From: a virus | IMG/VR virus record: IMGVR_UViG_3300031245_000003 | Coordinates: 1-44,149 of that record | DNA length: 44,149 nt | Direction: 5' to 3' (one strand) | Shown here: positions 25,257 to 33,021 of the stretch, in pieces | Numbering within the stretch: position 1 is the first letter of the stretch | How the letters are laid out: each line of letters begins with the position of its first letter | Notes under the pieces: model-generated | Told to the model about the DNA's origin: nothing | Databases searched by the model: none | Seen by the model: the letters and a program-made list of their open reading frames with translations, nothing else | Made by a program: the position numbers and the translations under genes

Positions 25257-25629
25257 GAAATATTATCAGGATACTTTTAATGTGCCTCCTCGATATTTAG
25301 ATTTAGCAGCCTGTATTGATATTCTTAGACTATGTGTTGAGGGGTATAGCAATCTGACTATTAGCAGGAGGCTAAAATTACCTGTTGATTATATAGAGGA
25401 TGTCCTCTATGATTTTTTGAATTTTTATGGCTGGGATGCCGATTTAGATATAAGTCCCATTGCTATTTATAATTTATCGGCTAATGATTTTGAATATTAT
25501 CGTCAAAGGTTTTTGATGCTATCTCCCTTTTATTATAACGATAGATTGATAAAAAAATCTTTTAAAGTGTGTCAAAGGTATAAGGAATTATTGAAGGAAC
25601 TGGAGGATTTATATGACAAAGTTAGTTGA
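25225..25629 (+). CDS. Unknown protein with possible helix-turn-helix
   Basis: 134 residues. Residues about 35-66 (LCVEGYSNLTISRRLKLPVD) resemble a helix-turn-helix, suggesting DNA binding. The C-terminus is a Lys/Glu-rich helix (YKELLKELEDLYDKVS). It overlaps the resolvase gene by 32 bases and lacks a strong ribosome site. Confidence 0.5.
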   Translation: MTELTVWDLVKKYYQDTFNVPPRYLDLAACIDILRLCVEGYSNLTISRRLKLPVDYIEDVLYDFLNFYGWDADLDISPIAIYNLSANDFEYYRQRFLMLSPFYYNDRLIKKSFKVCQRYKELLKELEDLYDKVS

Positions 25630-25966
25630 TTTACCTGATATTGAAAAAGTTCAAGATACAATTTTTGAATTATATCAATTAGAACAAGAGCTGGGTAAAG
25701 TTAAATTGGCAATCAAACTTAAAGAGGCTGAGGTTGTTAATCTTGTAGCAAATAATCCTCAATATTTTAAAAATGGTAAGCCATTGCCCATCTCACAGAT
25801 TCAAGCTACTTATGCTATTACGGGTTTAAACAATGAGCTTTCAAAATTACGAGCTAAGCTGATTGAATTAGAATCGGAAGTAAATTATAAATCCAGGCAG
25901 TTAGACCTCTATAAAATGATTGCTGATTTGTGGCGAACGCAGTCGGCAAATGAACGAAAGGCATGA
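25613..25966 (+). CDS. Coiled-coil protein, unknown
   Basis: 117 residues with two heptad-rich helices (FELYQLEQELGKVKLAIKLK and ELSKLRAKLIELESEVNYKS) joined by a short loop with Pro. GGAGG lies 6 nt before the ATG. It overlaps both neighbours. Function not recognised. Confidence 0.55.
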   Translation: MTKLVDLPDIEKVQDTIFELYQLEQELGKVKLAIKLKEAEVVNLVANNPQYFKNGKPLPISQIQATYAITGLNNELSKLRAKLIELESEVNYKSRQLDLYKMIADLWRTQSANERKA

Positions 25967-26391
25967 GTGCTTATATTAAACTGTTATTGTTAAATCGAGA
26001 CGAAATAAAAACATCTATCGTTCAGCAAGTAGATGATGTTGTTTATTTTAATTTTGATTCTGATTTGTATGACGATTTAATGGCATTGGAGACTAAGATA
26101 GAAACTCTATATAAAGCTGGTTTAATTACAGATGAGGAAATTTTAATTTTAAATCTTATTACGCTAAATAAATCTTTTCGTAGTTTGGAAAAGATTTATG
26201 GCATTTCCAGAATAACAATCTCCAAAAAATTTGATAGTATATGTAATAAATTAGCTTTGTATTTAGGCGGGAAATTCACAAATGAAGGTTACGCTAGATA
26301 TTTGATGAAGAAATATAATCTTACAGAAGCCGAATTTAGAAAACTAATTCAGACTTTTAATAAGGAGTTAAGTAGTGATATTACGTTGTAA
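25963..26391 (+). CDS. Sigma-region-4-like helix-turn-helix protein
   Basis: 142 residues. Residues about 55-97 (GLITDEEILILNLI, then KSFRSLEKIYGISRITISKK) match the helix-turn-helix pattern of sigma factor region 4 and related regulators. The rest lacks sigma region 2, so it is more likely a transcription regulator or divergent sigma-like factor than a complete sigma. The ATG overlaps the previous stop (ATGA). Confidence 0.55.
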   Translation: MSAYIKLLLLNRDEIKTSIVQQVDDVVYFNFDSDLYDDLMALETKIETLYKAGLITDEEILILNLITLNKSFRSLEKIYGISRITISKKFDSICNKLALYLGGKFTNEGYARYLMKKYNLTEAEFRKLIQTFNKELSSDITL

Positions 26392-27034
26392 GCATAGACA
26401 CACAATTGAAGAGCATCCATCTTGTTTTGCGCAGGGATATGTTGATGATAAAGACTTCGAAAAGAAGACTGGTCAGCCTTGGTATAAATATCCTGCATAT
26501 AGAATTGGGTATTTAGATATTGAAACAACCCAATTAAACGGTGATTATGGTTTTATGCTTTCTTGGTGTATAAAAGAAAAAGATGGTAAGATATATTATG
26601 ATGTAATTTCAAAAAAGGATTTATCTTCATATTTATTTGATTATCGGATTGTAAAATCTTTGATTGGACAACTTAAGTCTTTTAAAATCATTATTACATA
26701 TTACGGTGATAGGTTTGACCTACCTTTTGCAAGGACTAGGGCTTTGTATCATAGACTAGAATTTCCAGCTTATGGAGAGATTTATACTTGGGATTTGTAT
26801 TGGACAGTGCGTTCTAAATTGAAATTGAGTAGAAATACTCTAGAGAACGCTTGTCATCTGATGGGCATAGAGGGTAAAACTCATCTAGATTCTCTTATTT
26901 GGATGAAAGCATCGCTAGGTGAGCCAAACGCGTTGAAAACTGTCCTAGAGCATAACAAGGCAGATGTTGAGATACTGGAAGCGTTACATAATCAACTTGA
27001 ACCATTCAGAAAATGGTTAAAGAGAAGTATTTAG
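26375..27034 (+). CDS. DnaQ-like 3'-5' exonuclease (DEDD family)
   Basis: 219 residues. Exo I is YLDIETTQL (Asp48, Glu50), Exo II is ITYYGDRFDLPFAR (Asp115), and Exo III is EHNKADVEILEAL. The spacing and the single-domain form match YprB/RNase_H-like exonucleases. The N-terminus has RCKHRH with a further Cys, possibly a metal site. It may trim DNA or RNA ends. GTG start with AAGGAG seven bases upstream, overlapping the preceding gene. Confidence 0.8.
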   Translation: MILRCKHRHTIEEHPSCFAQGYVDDKDFEKKTGQPWYKYPAYRIGYLDIETTQLNGDYGFMLSWCIKEKDGKIYYDVISKKDLSSYLFDYRIVKSLIGQLKSFKIIITYYGDRFDLPFARTRALYHRLEFPAYGEIYTWDLYWTVRSKLKLSRNTLENACHLMGIEGKTHLDSLIWMKASLGEPNALKTVLEHNKADVEILEALHNQLEPFRKWLKRSI

Positions 27035-27037
27035 CTC

Positions 27038-27065
27038 TTGACAAGCTGATAAAGTGTGTTATAAT
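27038..27065 (+). promoter_or_regulatory. Sigma70-type promoter
   Basis: TTGACA (27038-27043), 16-bp spacer, TATAAT (27060-27065), with TGT before the -10. It is flanked by CTTGACAAG as in the divergent control region. It lies just after the exonuclease stop and drives the small-gene/Csx16/RNA-ligase segment. Confidence 0.85.
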
Positions 27066-27104
27066 ATATGTACAATACCAACTAAAGAAAGGATGAGCTA
27101 TAAT

Positions 27105-27365
27105 ATGAAAAACCCAGATGCGGAAATTATTTCTGTAATGCAGGTAAAAGCCTTGAACAATAATATTGTTCAGGTAGACGTTAGTTATAAAAGAATTATT
27201 TATAAAGACGGGCAGCCTGAGGAAATGATATTTAGCGCATCAGGTTTTGATAGGGATATATTCAGGGCATATCAAAAAGCTATGTTAGAAATATATGTTG
27301 CCTTGGGAGTAATAGAAGAATTTGACGGTATTGAATTAGTACAACCTAGTTCTTCAGTATTATGA
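27105..27365 (+). CDS. Small protein, unknown
   Basis: 86 residues starting MKNPDAEIISVMQVKALNNN. The start is placed after the promoter, since an earlier in-frame ATG at 27054 lies within the promoter. AAAGGA is 11 nt upstream. A beta-rich N-terminus (NIVQVDVSYKRIIYKDG) is followed by a helix. First gene of this transcription unit. Confidence 0.55.
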   Translation: MKNPDAEIISVMQVKALNNNIVQVDVSYKRIIYKDGQPEEMIFSASGFDRDIFRAYQKAMLEIYVALGVIEEFDGIELVQPSSSVL

Positions 27366-27568
27366 TTTATATTCATAAATTAAAAAATAATTTAGTTATA
27401 AAAAATCCTCATAATCTGGGGATTTACATAACGAAGGATGGAAATTTAGTAATCCCTATATTTGCGCTAACAGCAATTCTTAAATTTATATTATTTAGGA
27501 AATTTATTAATTATAAAACAATTCAAATGGTTGTTAATGAATATAAAGAATGGATAGAAAGGAGTTGA
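27362..27568 (+). CDS. Small basic protein, unknown
   Basis: 68 residues with a hydrophobic stretch (VIPIFALTAILKFILF) that might be membrane-associated or a buried helix. The ATG overlaps the previous stop. No family recognised. Confidence 0.4.
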   Translation: MIYIHKLKNNLVIKNPHNLGIYITKDGNLVIPIFALTAILKFILFRKFINYKTIQMVVNEYKEWIERS

Positions 27569-27570
27569 AA

Positions 27571-27765
27571 ATGGAGTGGAGACTTCAAGATAATATAGTT
27601 GAAGAAGATTATCACTATGATAATTTTGATTTTTATTCTATAGCAACGGATGAAGAAAAAGAAAGCTGGTGGGCGTGCGTCTTAGGTGATAAGCCTGAGA
27701 TTGACTATGAGGTAAGTTATGAAGATTGGCTAAATCTAATTTTACAGGAGGTTAATTATGCGTAA
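27571..27765 (+). CDS. Small acidic protein, unknown
   Basis: 64 residues starting MEWRLQDNIVEEDYHYDNFD, with AAAGGAG 6 nt upstream of the chosen ATG. Very rich in Asp, Glu, Trp and Tyr. Small acidic proteins next to counter-defence genes sometimes act as DNA mimics or inhibitors, but nothing specific supports that here. Confidence 0.5.
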   Translation: MEWRLQDNIVEEDYHYDNFDFYSIATDEEKESWWACVLGDKPEIDYEVSYEDWLNLILQEVNYA

Positions 27766-28063
27766 ACTAATTGTAACTAGACATAAAGGAGCTGTTGATT
27801 GGATTCACAAGCATTATCCCAATACACTAGATTGGGAGGTAAAGGCGGAAGTTTCTGAAGCCGATGTTAATGGCGCAATTGTAATTGGGGTATTGCCTCC
27901 TCCTTTAGCATCTTTAACGGCTAAATATTTTGCAATTGAATTTAAGTCTGGGAAGTCTCCTAGAGGCCAAGAATGGACTCTGGAGGATATGGAAAATGCC
28001 GGGGCAACCCTTCAGCAGTATGAGATAAGAAAGGGTGATGAGGATGTATCATTCCTATCCTGA
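27758..28063 (+). CDS. Csx16-like protein, putative cyclic-oligoadenylate ring nuclease
   Basis: 101 residues. The series VTRHKGAVDW (6-15), GAIVIGVLPPPLASL (39-53), RGQEWTLEDMENAG (69-82) and TLQQYEI (84-90) matches the Csx16 family, ancillary proteins of type III CRISPR systems. Csx16 has been reported as a ring nuclease that degrades cyclic oligoadenylate second messengers. In a phage without CRISPR genes it would act as an antagonist of host type III signalling (inference). AGGAGG precedes the ATG, and the 3' end overlaps the RNA ligase gene. Confidence 0.8.
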   Translation: MRKLIVTRHKGAVDWIHKHYPNTLDWEVKAEVSEADVNGAIVIGVLPPPLASLTAKYFAIEFKSGKSPRGQEWTLEDMENAGATLQQYEIRKGDEDVSFLS

Positions 28064-28910
28064 AGTTTTTAGTTTGTATCATAAACAAGTTAGAGATATT
28101 TTTTCTACGCCTGTTATTGTTGAAGAAAAGGTTGACGGCAGTCAGTTTTCTTTTTACAAAGACAGGAATACTGGCATTGTTCATTGTTTCTCAAAAAATG
28201 TTGAGATTAATTTGGATTATCCTCAAAGCCTTTTTAAACCTGCCGTTGATTTTGTTTTATCTATTCAGGCGTTATTAATTCCTGGGTATGTCTATAGAGG
28301 GGAGTGTATAAGCAGGGAAAAACACAACGTTATTAAATACTCTAGAACGCCTAGAACTTTTATTGCTGGTTTTGATATTGATAGGGGGTATGAAGATTAT
28401 CTCTCTCCTGAAGAGAAGCTGGAAGAGTTTAATCGGTTAGGTATTGAAGTTGTGCCAGTCCTCTACAGTGGAGTTGTATCTAATGTAGAAGAATTAGAAA
28501 GTTTATTAGATAAAGAATCTTTTTTAGGAGGTTCGCTTGTTGAGGGGGTTGTAATTAAAAACTATAATCTTTTTGGCGCTGATAAGAAAATTTTAATAGC
28601 TAAGATTGTATCAGATAAATTTAAAGAAGTGGCTAAGCAGGTTTGGTCTCAATCTAATATAGTAAAAGAGCTAGGTACAGCTCTGAGGACTGAGGCTAGG
28701 TGGCAGAAGGCTGTAATCCACCTGAAAGAGCGAGGATTGTTAGAAGATAGTCCGAGGGATATTCCTAGGATTATTGATGAGGTTTTAGCAGATGTTAGAA
28801 AGGAAGAGTATGAAAATATTTGCGAGGCTTTATTCAATCATTATTGGAAAGATATTTCCCGTGAAATTATCAAAGGAATCCCAGAGTGGTACAAAAATCA
28901 GTTGGGATGA
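28044..28910 (+). CDS. RNA ligase, Rnl2-like nucleotidyltransferase
   Basis: About 288 residues. Motif I is EEKVDGSQFSF (Lys29 counted from the ATG at 28044, the adenylated residue). YRGEC follows as motif III-like, EGVVIKNYN is motif IV and ILIAKIVSDKFKE is motif V. It seals RNA nicks with ATP, commonly to repair tRNAs cut by host anticodon nucleases. Alternative starts at 28035 (GTG) and 28038 exist. It overlaps the Csx16-like gene by about 20 bases, so the two are translated together. Confidence 0.85.
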   Translation: MYHSYPEVFSLYHKQVRDIFSTPVIVEEKVDGSQFSFYKDRNTGIVHCFSKNVEINLDYPQSLFKPAVDFVLSIQALLIPGYVYRGECISREKHNVIKYSRTPRTFIAGFDIDRGYEDYLSPEEKLEEFNRLGIEVVPVLYSGVVSNVEELESLLDKESFLGGSLVEGVVIKNYNLFGADKKILIAKIVSDKFKEVAKQVWSQSNIVKELGTALRTEARWQKAVIHLKERGLLEDSPRDIPRIIDEVLADVRKEEYENICEALFNHYWKDISREIIKGIPEWYKNQLG

Positions 28911-29181
28911 GTTTAGTACACGTACTGATACTGTTGGAAAGTGGCATAAATACACCACTTTAAATACAATAATAGATGATTTAGAGGTTTTTGTTTTCCG
29001 ACCTGATGAGATGACAATGACTTTAAGTGAGGCTTTGGATTTTCTTTATAGGAATAAGGATAGTTTTAGAAATATCGACTCAGAAGATATTGAAGGGCTA
29101 TGTGATTTATTTAGTAGTAGCGAGTTTATCGAAGATTTACTTAGCGGAGAATATGGGCATAATGAATTTGGAGGGCGATGA
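28810..29181 (+). CDS. Unknown protein overlapping the RNA ligase gene
   Basis: 123 residues if started at 28810, where AGAAAGGA lies just upstream (MKIFARLYS...). This gives an unusual 101-base overlap with the ligase. The part beyond 28910 is clearly coding-like (DDLEVFVFRPDE, EALDFLYRNKDS, acidic C-terminus). A shorter start at ATG 29011 is possible but lacks a good ribosome site. Function not recognised. Confidence 0.45.
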   Translation: MKIFARLYSIIIGKIFPVKLSKESQSGTKISWDEFSTRTDTVGKWHKYTTLNTIIDDLEVFVFRPDEMTMTLSEALDFLYRNKDSFRNIDSEDIEGLCDLFSSSEFIEDLLSGEYGHNEFGGR

Positions 29182-29381
29182 GTTTTATGAAATGTAAATT
29201 TTGTAACTCCTGTCTTAAGATAATAAGAATTGATTTTGATGATGAATCTATAATTTATTTTGTCTGTCTATTTTGTGGCAGAGTTTATCGATACATTTCT
29301 GATTGGGAATTTCCCCAAGAAGATAATTCTGAGAAAGCTGATAAGGTTAGAGAAATCTTTAAGCTATCAAAAGTAGGTTAA
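29178..29381 (+). CDS. Small zinc-ribbon protein
   Basis: 67 residues with CKFCNSCLKI and VCLFCGRVY, a four-cysteine zinc knuckle, then an acidic helix. GGAGGG precedes the start, and a second in-frame ATG three codons in is possible. It directly precedes the helicase gene. No specific function. Confidence 0.6.
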   Translation: MSFMKCKFCNSCLKIIRIDFDDESIIYFVCLFCGRVYRYISDWEFPQEDNSEKADKVREIFKLSKVG

Positions 29382-29382
29382 A

Positions 29383-30669
29383 ATGATTGAAGATTCTACT
29401 ACTTTAGAAGTTGCTGTACTGTCTTTATTTATTAATAACCCTGAGTTAGTGCTTGAATATCAGAGTTTACCCTCTGATATTTTTTCATCGTCTGTTAATA
29501 AAAGCCTTTTTGAGGTAATTAAATCTCTTTCTATTAGCGGATTCTTGCCCTCCTTTGACTTGGTGCATAGTACTTTAGCGTCAAGAAATATGCTTGAAAC
29601 TTGTGGAGGGATTGATTATCTTAAGTATTTGAAAGATTCTCAATATTATGTTGAGAATTTAAAAGAGTATATTAGTTTATTGGTAAAGCATTATAAAAGG
29701 CGCCGGCTTGTTAGAATGCTGAATAATTTAGATTCATCTACTATTCCAGTTGATAGAGTTGATAATTTGGTTTATGAGCTAAAAAATTATCTAGATAATC
29801 TGGATACTCTATCTGATGATTCTTTTGTATCTAAACTTGGGGCAGCAATTCCAGAATCTATCGGAGCCTTGGAGCATAAAATACAATCTCAAAATAAAAT
29901 AGATATTACGACTGGATTTAAACACCTTGACGCTATTACTGGAGGATTTATTTCAGGTGATTTGTGGTATGTAGCGGGTAGACCTAGTATGGGCAAAACT
30001 GCATGGTGTTTGAATTCAATAAACGCAGCTATTTCTAACGGAATACCTAGTCTCATTTTTTCTTTAGAAATGAATAAAATGGCTTTAGTTTATCGGCTAT
30101 TAGCTTTGAGAACTGGGATTCCGATTACAAATATTCGATTGGGATTGATTAATCAAGAGCAATTGGAAATTATTAAACAAGAAGCGCAAAATATAAAAGA
30201 ATTGCCTTTATTTATTGATACAAAGTTTGACGCAAATATTTACTATATTAGAAATACAGCTAGAAGACTGGTTCACACAAACGGAATAAAACTTGTTCAT
30301 ATAGATTATCTACAACTTATTGATATTGCGGATAATGCAAATGCAGTGCGAGAGTTTTCATCCATATCAAGAAGTTTAAAAATTTTAGCAAATGCTTTAG
30401 ATGTTACTGTAATTGCGTATTCTCAATTAAATAGACTCGTTGAACTAAGAGGTGATAAAAGACCTATACTATCCGATTTAAGAGAAAGTGGCGGGCTAGA
30501 GCAAGATGCTAATGTTGTTCTTATGCTTTATAGGGATGTAATGTATAACCCAAACACTGACCAAAAAGATTTGATGGAGTTTATTATCCGCAAACATCGA
30601 GAGGGGCCTATAGGCACATTATTTGCCATTTTTAATGCTGAAACAAATAAGATTATTGAGCATCTATGA
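29383..30669 (+). CDS. dnaB: Replicative DNA helicase, DnaB-like
   Basis: 428 residues. The N-terminal helical domain (1-140) is followed by a RecA-like motor: ITTGFKHLDAITGG, Walker A GRPSMGKT (199-206), IFSLEMNK, Walker B VHIDYLQLID, and AYSQLNR with SDLRESGGLEQDAN. A hexamer would unwind DNA ahead of the polymerase and recruit the primase encoded next. The primase start overlaps its stop (ATGA), so the two are translationally coupled. Confidence 0.95.
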   Translation: MIEDSTTLEVAVLSLFINNPELVLEYQSLPSDIFSSSVNKSLFEVIKSLSISGFLPSFDLVHSTLASRNMLETCGGIDYLKYLKDSQYYVENLKEYISLLVKHYKRRRLVRMLNNLDSSTIPVDRVDNLVYELKNYLDNLDTLSDDSFVSKLGAAIPESIGALEHKIQSQNKIDITTGFKHLDAITGGFISGDLWYVAGRPSMGKTAWCLNSINAAISNGIPSLIFSLEMNKMALVYRLLALRTGIPITNIRLGLINQEQLEIIKQEAQNIKELPLFIDTKFDANIYYIRNTARRLVHTNGIKLVHIDYLQLIDIADNANAVREFSSISRSLKILANALDVTVIAYSQLNRLVELRGDKRPILSDLRESGGLEQDANVVLMLYRDVMYNPNTDQKDLMEFIIRKHREGPIGTLFAIFNAETNKIIEHL

Positions 30670-31544
30670 GCGTTCTAGCTAAATTGGTGCAAGAGGATTT
30701 TGGTATTAAGAATGAAACTGAGCGATGGTTAAAGGCTCGGAAACATGATTCACTTGTAGTTGATAAACAACATGAAAAGTTTTATTGGAATTCCGTTGGT
30801 TTATCTGGCGGGGTAGCTGAATATCTTATCTTTGTAAGAGGTTTTTCTAAGGAGCAAGCTAATAATTTTTTAAGAGAGAATGGTTATTTAAATTACTTGC
30901 AAACGATTTCTGAAGCTTCTGATGAGCAAGAGCAGGAACAAGATGGGAATTTAGTCAAATTTTTTTATGAAGCTGGAAAAAATAATCGAGATTATTTCTA
31001 TCGCCGAAATTTAACTGATGCTACCATTGATAGATTTATGTTAGGATATTACAATGGTTGGTATTCAATACCGTACTATAAGAGCGATAAGCTACTTAAT
31101 ATTGAACTTAGACGAGATACTCCATCTAAGCAAATTAAGCAATACTATGCGAATGTAGGTCAAGTTATTTTTAATGTGGATATTCTTAATTTTGTGAATA
31201 CCGTCTTTATTACAGAAGGCTCAATAGACGCTTTGAACTTAATTCAAGTCGGGCTACCTGCGATTAGTTCATTTGGTATTATTAGACCTCGATATTATTT
31301 TTTATTTGTTAATGTAAAAAAGATTTTTATTTTATTTGATAACGATAGCGGTGGGATGAATATGGCACTAGCTACTGCTAGACGGCTTGGCGTTGAGCGT
31401 TGTTATATCTACTGCTTCGAGGATTTTGAAAAGAAGGGTTATGACCCAGTTGATTACTTTAGAGATGGCGGTAGCAAAGCCGACTTGTTAAAGATTGTTA
31501 ATTCAAAGAGTCGAAAAGCCTATCAGATTGTTAAGAAGCCTTAA
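30666..31544 (+). CDS. DnaG-type primase with TOPRIM, no N-terminal zinc finger
   Basis: 292 residues. The TOPRIM core is VFITEGSIDAL (Glu184) and ILFDNDSGG (Asp225, Asp227). The RNA polymerase basic segment lies around NLTDATIDRFMLGYYNGWY. The first 75 residues resemble the fold region that normally holds the CHC2 zinc finger (EKFYWNSVGLSGGVAEYL) but contain no cysteine. It would make primers for lagging-strand synthesis. Coupled to dnaB. Either the zinc site is lost or template recognition is supplied by one of the small zinc proteins nearby. Confidence 0.85.
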   Translation: MSVLAKLVQEDFGIKNETERWLKARKHDSLVVDKQHEKFYWNSVGLSGGVAEYLIFVRGFSKEQANNFLRENGYLNYLQTISEASDEQEQEQDGNLVKFFYEAGKNNRDYFYRRNLTDATIDRFMLGYYNGWYSIPYYKSDKLLNIELRRDTPSKQIKQYYANVGQVIFNVDILNFVNTVFITEGSIDALNLIQVGLPAISSFGIIRPRYYFLFVNVKKIFILFDNDSGGMNMALATARRLGVERCYIYCFEDFEKKGYDPVDYFRDGGSKADLLKIVNSKSRKAYQIVKKP

Positions 31545-31555
31545 CCTATGACTTC

Positions 31556-31584
31556 TTGACATTTTCCAAGCTCTAGGCTATAAT
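31556..31584 (+). promoter_or_regulatory. Sigma70-type promoter
   Basis: TTGACA (31556-31561), 17-bp spacer, TATAAT (31579-31584), 12 bases after the primase stop. It would drive the small zinc proteins and the following methylase genes. Confidence 0.9.
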
Positions 31585-31617
31585 ATAAGTACAAACAAAA
31601 TAGAAAGGATTGAAGCC

Positions 31618-31788
31618 ATGAAACGTTGTCCTATTTGTCGTAAGAAACGACCAGATTATTTATTTGATAAGTATCAAAATATTTGTTTGGACTGTTTTTT
31701 GAAAGTTACCGACATGCAAGTTCAAAAAGTCCAAACGAAAAAGAAAAAGTATTGGAAGGAGCAAAGGGATGAGAAATATTGGAACTAG
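31618..31788 (+). CDS. Tiny zinc-knuckle protein
   Basis: 56 residues, MKRCPICRKKRPDYLFDKYQ at the start, then CLDC, then a Lys-rich tail. CPIC and CLDC give one zinc site. GAAAGGA lies nine bases before the ATG. First gene after the promoter at 31556. The basic tail suggests nucleic acid binding. Confidence 0.65.
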   Translation: MKRCPICRKKRPDYLFDKYQNICLDCFLKVTDMQVQKVQTKKKKYWKEQRDEKYWN

Positions 31789-31933
31789 GTTTTATTTGGA
31801 GGCTGGGTATTTTTGGGGTGAAACTCCCAGCTTACTTTCAATCGAAATTTTTAGTTATATGTCAGGTATTTTAGATATTTTACATATCAAAATTTATAAA
31901 TTTGTATTTTCATTTGGATTGCAAATAAGGTAA
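31769..31933 (+). CDS. Small hydrophobic protein, unknown
   Basis: 54 residues starting MRNIGTRFYLEAGYFWGETP, with AAGGAG 7 nt upstream inside the preceding gene and a 20-base overlap. The C-terminal part is hydrophobic and aromatic (IFSYMSGILDILHI). It contains the 31802-31831 inverted repeat. Confidence 0.4.
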   Translation: MRNIGTRFYLEAGYFWGETPSLLSIEIFSYMSGILDILHIKIYKFVFSFGLQIR

Positions 31934-32103
31934 TGTGAATATTAAATGAAAAATTTGCGGAAAGCAGATTGCTGCGAAACTTGCAAACATTTTCGCAGCG
32001 TTTTTAATGATTATTTTTATTGTGGTTTCTATGGAGAAAAGCCCCCTAAATTTAATCCCAATGATGGGGAAGCCTCTAGAAAAGCGCTTCAAAAATTTTT
32101 GAA
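31802..32103. repeat. Smaller patch of intragenic hairpins
   Basis: GCTGGG/CCCAGC (31802-31807 with 31826-31831), GCTGCGAAA/TTTCGCAGC (31971-31979 with 31991-31999), and the 16-base palindrome at 32088-32103 (TTCAAAAATTTTTGAA). The last two lie in cysteine-rich copy 1. Confidence 0.75.
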
Positions 32104-32152
32104 ATTATATGGAATAGAGCCTGATTACATCTGTGATTATTATGAATCATAG
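31946..32152 (+). CDS. Small cysteine-rich protein, copy 1 of a tandem pair
   Basis: 68 residues: CCETCKHFRSVF, YCGFYGEKPPKFNPNDGE and DYICDYYES. It aligns along its length with the next gene (CxTCK..RS, YCG..G..PP, ND, C-terminal C..Y), so the two are tandem paralogues. Four conserved cysteines suggest zinc or iron-sulfur binding. Hairpins at 31971-31999 and 32088-32103 lie in its coding sequence. No strong ribosome site seen. Function unknown. Confidence 0.6.
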   Translation: MKNLRKADCCETCKHFRSVFNDYFYCGFYGEKPPKFNPNDGEASRKALQKFLKLYGIEPDYICDYYES

Positions 32153-32179
32153 TGGGTCGATTAGAAAGGAGAATATAAA

Positions 32180-32404
32180 ATGCGTAAAAATTTTCGTCGG
32201 GTAAATACTTGTTATACATGCAAGTATCTTCGCTCAATAGAGAGTAGTTTTGATAATTTATATTGTGGATTAGGAGGTCAAACTCCTCCAGAATATGACC
32301 TAAATGATAATGATTATTGGAATGCTCTAGAAAATTTTTTAGATAATAACGGAGTGGCTGTAAATTACGTATGCGATAATTATACAGCGGAAGAGGTTAA
32401 CTAA
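32180..32404 (+). CDS. Small cysteine-rich protein, copy 2 of a tandem pair
   Basis: 74 residues: CYTCKYLRSIES, YCGLGGQTPPEYDLNDND and NYVCDNYTAEE. Paralogue of the preceding gene with all four cysteines and the PP...ND block conserved but otherwise diverged. AAAGGAG precedes the ATG. Function unknown. Confidence 0.65.
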   Translation: MRKNFRRVNTCYTCKYLRSIESSFDNLYCGLGGQTPPEYDLNDNDYWNALENFLDNNGVAVNYVCDNYTAEEVN

Positions 32405-32411
32405 AAAGGAA

Positions 32412-33008
32412 ATGACTGGTAACATTACTTTATATAATGATGATTGTTTTAATATTTTTGATAAAATTCCAAGTGAAAGTATAAAGGTAGTTGTACTCGA
32501 CCCGCCTTATGCTAAACAGTATCTCAATCTTTATATAGATATTTTGCCTCATATTTATCGGATTTTACAGAAAGGAGGTAGTTATTTTGCAATAATTCCT
32601 CAACATACCATGCCTAAAATTATTGAAGAAACAAGTAAGGTTTTGAAATGGCGTTGGATTATCTGTATAAATCAGGAGAAATATAATCACGCCAGGCTAA
32701 GCATGGGAATCGAGGTGATGTGGAAGCCCATGGGTTGGTGGGTAAAAGGTTCTTTTCAACGTAAAAGTTTTATGAAAGATATGGTTTTTTCTGATAGAGA
32801 GAAAACTTTACATGGTTGGCAGCAGAGTTTATCCTGGGCTTCCTACTGCTTACAAGTTACAAGTCCAGGTGATACCGTTTTAGACCCTTTTATGGGTACA
32901 GGGACTGTTGGAGTAGCTCGCAAGAAACTAGAGAGAAATTTTATAGGAATTGAGTTAGACAAGGAAACTTTTGAAATTGCTAAAAAACGAATAGAGGAAG
33001 TTGATTAG
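32412..33008 (+). CDS. DNA methyltransferase, beta class (N6-A or N4-C)
   Basis: 198 residues. Motif IV VVLDPPYAKQY (Asp30) precedes motif I VLDPFMGTGTVGVARKKLER near the C-terminus, the beta-class order, followed by NFIGIELDKE. DPPY usually indicates adenine N6 methylation. Short for the class, so the target-recognition part is minimal. No cognate restriction gene. AAAAGGAA lies very close to the ATG. Confidence 0.85.
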   Translation: MTGNITLYNDDCFNIFDKIPSESIKVVVLDPPYAKQYLNLYIDILPHIYRILQKGGSYFAIIPQHTMPKIIEETSKVLKWRWIICINQEKYNHARLSMGIEVMWKPMGWWVKGSFQRKSFMKDMVFSDREKTLHGWQQSLSWASYCLQVTSPGDTVLDPFMGTGTVGVARKKLERNFIGIELDKETFEIAKKRIEEVD

Positions 33009-33021
33009 AAAGGAGAATAAA

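Noticed and set aside
25963-26391. Complete phage sigma factor
   Set aside because: Only a region-4-like helix-turn-helix is visible. Region 2, needed for -10 recognition, is missing in this 142-residue protein.
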